In this document: piece after piece, positions 13,442 to 14,273 of the stretch | Layout: every line of letters starts with the position of its first letter | Numbering within the stretch: position 1 is the stretch's first letter | Assembly: GCA_015069525.1 (NCBI GenBank) | Contig: SVIK01000031.1 | Location: 1-14,273, forward strand | Source: Clostridiales bacterium | GTDB lineage: Bacteria; Bacillota; Clostridia; Christensenellales; Borkfalkiaceae | Reading direction: 5' to 3' | DNA: 14,273 nt | Notes under the pieces: model-generated | Databases searched by the model: none | What the model was told of the DNA's origin: nothing | Seen by the model: only the letters and a program-made list of their open reading frames with translations | Made by a program: the position numbers and the translations under genes

Positions 13442-13470
13442 TTGACTAACTTTAAAAAAAGTGCTATGCT
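13442..13470 (+). promoter_or_regulatory. Sigma-A promoter of copA
   Basis: TTGACT (13442-13447), 17-bp spacer, TATGCT (13465-13470). The start is expected near 13477, about 34 nt before the ATG. Confidence 0.75.
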
Positions 13471-13482
13471 ATAAAAAAGGAG

Positions 13483-13500
13483 TTTACGTATATACGTAAA
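13483..13500. repeat. 18-bp perfect palindrome in the copA leader
   Basis: TTTACGTAT/ATACGTAAA, fully symmetric, from about +6 to +24 of the predicted transcript. It lies between the only strong SD (AGGAG, 13478-13482) and the ATG at 13511. It could be an operator, or an RNA hairpin (7-bp stem, ATAT loop). Confidence 0.65.
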
Positions 13501-13510
13501 AAGAAGATTT

Positions 13511-14273
13511 ATGAAAGAAAAATTTTCCGTCACGGGGATGACGTGTTCAGCTTGTTCAGCCGGCATTGAACGAACCGTCCGAAAATTGCACGGCGTTTCT
13601 TCCGTCAACGTATCGCTTATGGGGGAAAGCATGTCTGTGGAGTACGACGAGGGTGTACTTTCCCGCCAAGAGATAATGGATAACGTGGTAGGGCTTGGTT
13701 ATGGCATAGATACGTATAACGAGAACGTATTGGAAGGACGAAAACCGCAACCCAATTTATTAAGAAAACGTTTTTTCATTTCTTTGATTTTCTTGTTGCC
13801 TCTCATGTATTTTTCTATGGGGGGGATGATTGGTTTACCGCAACCAAATACGATTATTAGCGTATCTTTACAAATGCTTTTGTCCCTTTGCGTAATCGTT
13901 GTCAATTTCAAGTTCTTTTCAAGCGGTGCAAAAGCTTTGGTGAAAAAAACGCCGAATATGGATACGCTTGTTGCGCTCGGTTCGGGGGTATCTTTTTTAT
14001 ACAGTTTGGTATATACGATTTTGTTGTACGTGGGGAAAGACTTACACGTGCATATGTTTTACGAATCAGCCGCAATGATATTGGCGCTTGTCACGCTTGG
14101 AAAATGGTTGGAAGAGCGGTCTAAACGCAAAACGGGCGACGAGATAGAAAAGCTTATCAAATTGATGCCTAACACGGTCACCGTAGAGAAAAACGGGATA
14201 CAGACGAAAGTTGCGTTTTCCGATTTGCAAGCGGGCGATTTATTGGTTGTAAAAAACGGAGAATATATTCCCG
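13511..14273 (+). CDS. copA: Copper-translocating P-type ATPase CopA (3' partial)
   Basis: N-terminal 254 residues of a P1B-type ATPase that exports copper(I) across the membrane using ATP. Residues 3-68 form one heavy-metal-associated domain with the GMTCSAC motif (Cys12, Cys15 as Cu(I) ligands). Membrane helices lie at about 87-107, 114-136, 151-173 and 184-199. The NMDTLVALG signature (149-157) of copper/heavy-metal ATPases is present, and the beginning of the actuator domain (from about 215, 'LMPNTVTVEKNG') reaches the window edge. The CPC metal site, DKTGT phosphorylation site and nucleotide domain would lie beyond it. Start ATG 13511 gives the usual MKEKFSVTGMTC N-terminus, but only a weak AAGAAG lies close before it. 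A single HMA domain is common in Clostridia. Confidence 0.94.
   Translation, partial: MKEKFSVTGMTCSACSAGIERTVRKLHGVSSVNVSLMGESMSVEYDEGVLSRQEIMDNVVGLGYGIDTYNENVLEGRKPQPNLLRKRFFISLIFLLPLMYFSMGGMIGLPQPNTIISVSLQMLLSLCVIVVNFKFFSSGAKALVKKTPNMDTLVALGSGVSFLYSLVYTILLYVGKDLHVHMFYESAAMILALVTLGKWLEERSKRKTGDEIEKLIKLMPNTVTVEKNGIQTKVAFSDLQAGDLLVVKNGEYIP

Noticed and set aside
13442..13470. MerR/CueR-type copper promoter before copA
   Set aside because: The spacer is a normal 17 bp, not the 19-20 bp of MerR-family promoters, and no dyad lies between -35 and -10.
13888..14124. Overlapping plus-strand frame inside copA
   Set aside because: The CopA frame has continuous family motifs here, so this is an out-of-frame shadow.
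1..14273. CRISPR array, transposon ends, integrase or phage genes
   Set aside because: No regularly spaced direct repeats, transposase motifs or attachment-site duplications were seen; only housekeeping genes flank the tRNA.

Overview
The window looks like chromosomal DNA of a spore-forming member of the Bacillota, probably class Clostridia. The evidence is a SpoIIID regulator, Shine-Dalgarno (SD) sites of the AGGAG/GAGGTG type, TTGACA/TATAAT promoters spaced 17 bp apart, many intrinsic terminators, anaerobic (class III) ribonucleotide reductase, and a Pta/DUF177/rpmF gene order typical of Firmicutes. The genus cannot be named from this window. No phage, transposon, CRISPR array or integrase was seen, and the two end genes run off the window.

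Layout. (1) 1-2435: a type IIA topoisomerase A subunit (ParC-like), missing its N-terminus. (2) 2511-2765: spoIIID with a TTG start, a sigma-E-like promoter candidate and an SD-masking hairpin, then a terminator. (3) 2890-3714: monofunctional prephenate dehydrogenase (tyrA) with its own promoter and terminator. (4) 3857-6378: an operon of a DUF1934 (YwiB-like) protein, an UPF0173-like metallo-hydrolase and a Rho homologue. The Rho has lost several residues that are normally invariant. (5) 6379-6697: a 319-bp non-coding region with a terminator, several dyads, a strong promoter and NrdR-box-like sites. (6) 6698-9405: nrdD-nrdG, overlapping by one base. (7) 9441-10118: an unrecognised membrane-anchored protein with a SPOR-like segment, whose start codon lies inside a perfect 12-bp hairpin. 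(8) 10221-10296: tRNA-Thr(CGT), sharing a bidirectional terminator with the convergent tmcAL gene. (9) 10324-13346: tmcAL (minus strand) diverging from pta, then DUF177 and rpmF. (10) 13511-end: the N-terminal third of a copper P-type ATPase, behind a leader with an 18-bp palindrome.

Most genes are housekeeping: chromosome decatenation, sporulation control, tyrosine synthesis, anaerobic dNTP synthesis, tRNA modification, acetate metabolism, ribosome and copper homeostasis. No new multi-gene defence or mobile system is visible. The points most worth following are the Rho homologue with altered catalytic and RNA-binding residues, and three leaders (spoIIID, the SPOR-like gene, copA) where RNA structure overlaps or separates the translation start signals. 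Family assignments rest on motifs recognised by eye. Promoter, operator and hairpin calls are pattern matches and have not been tested.
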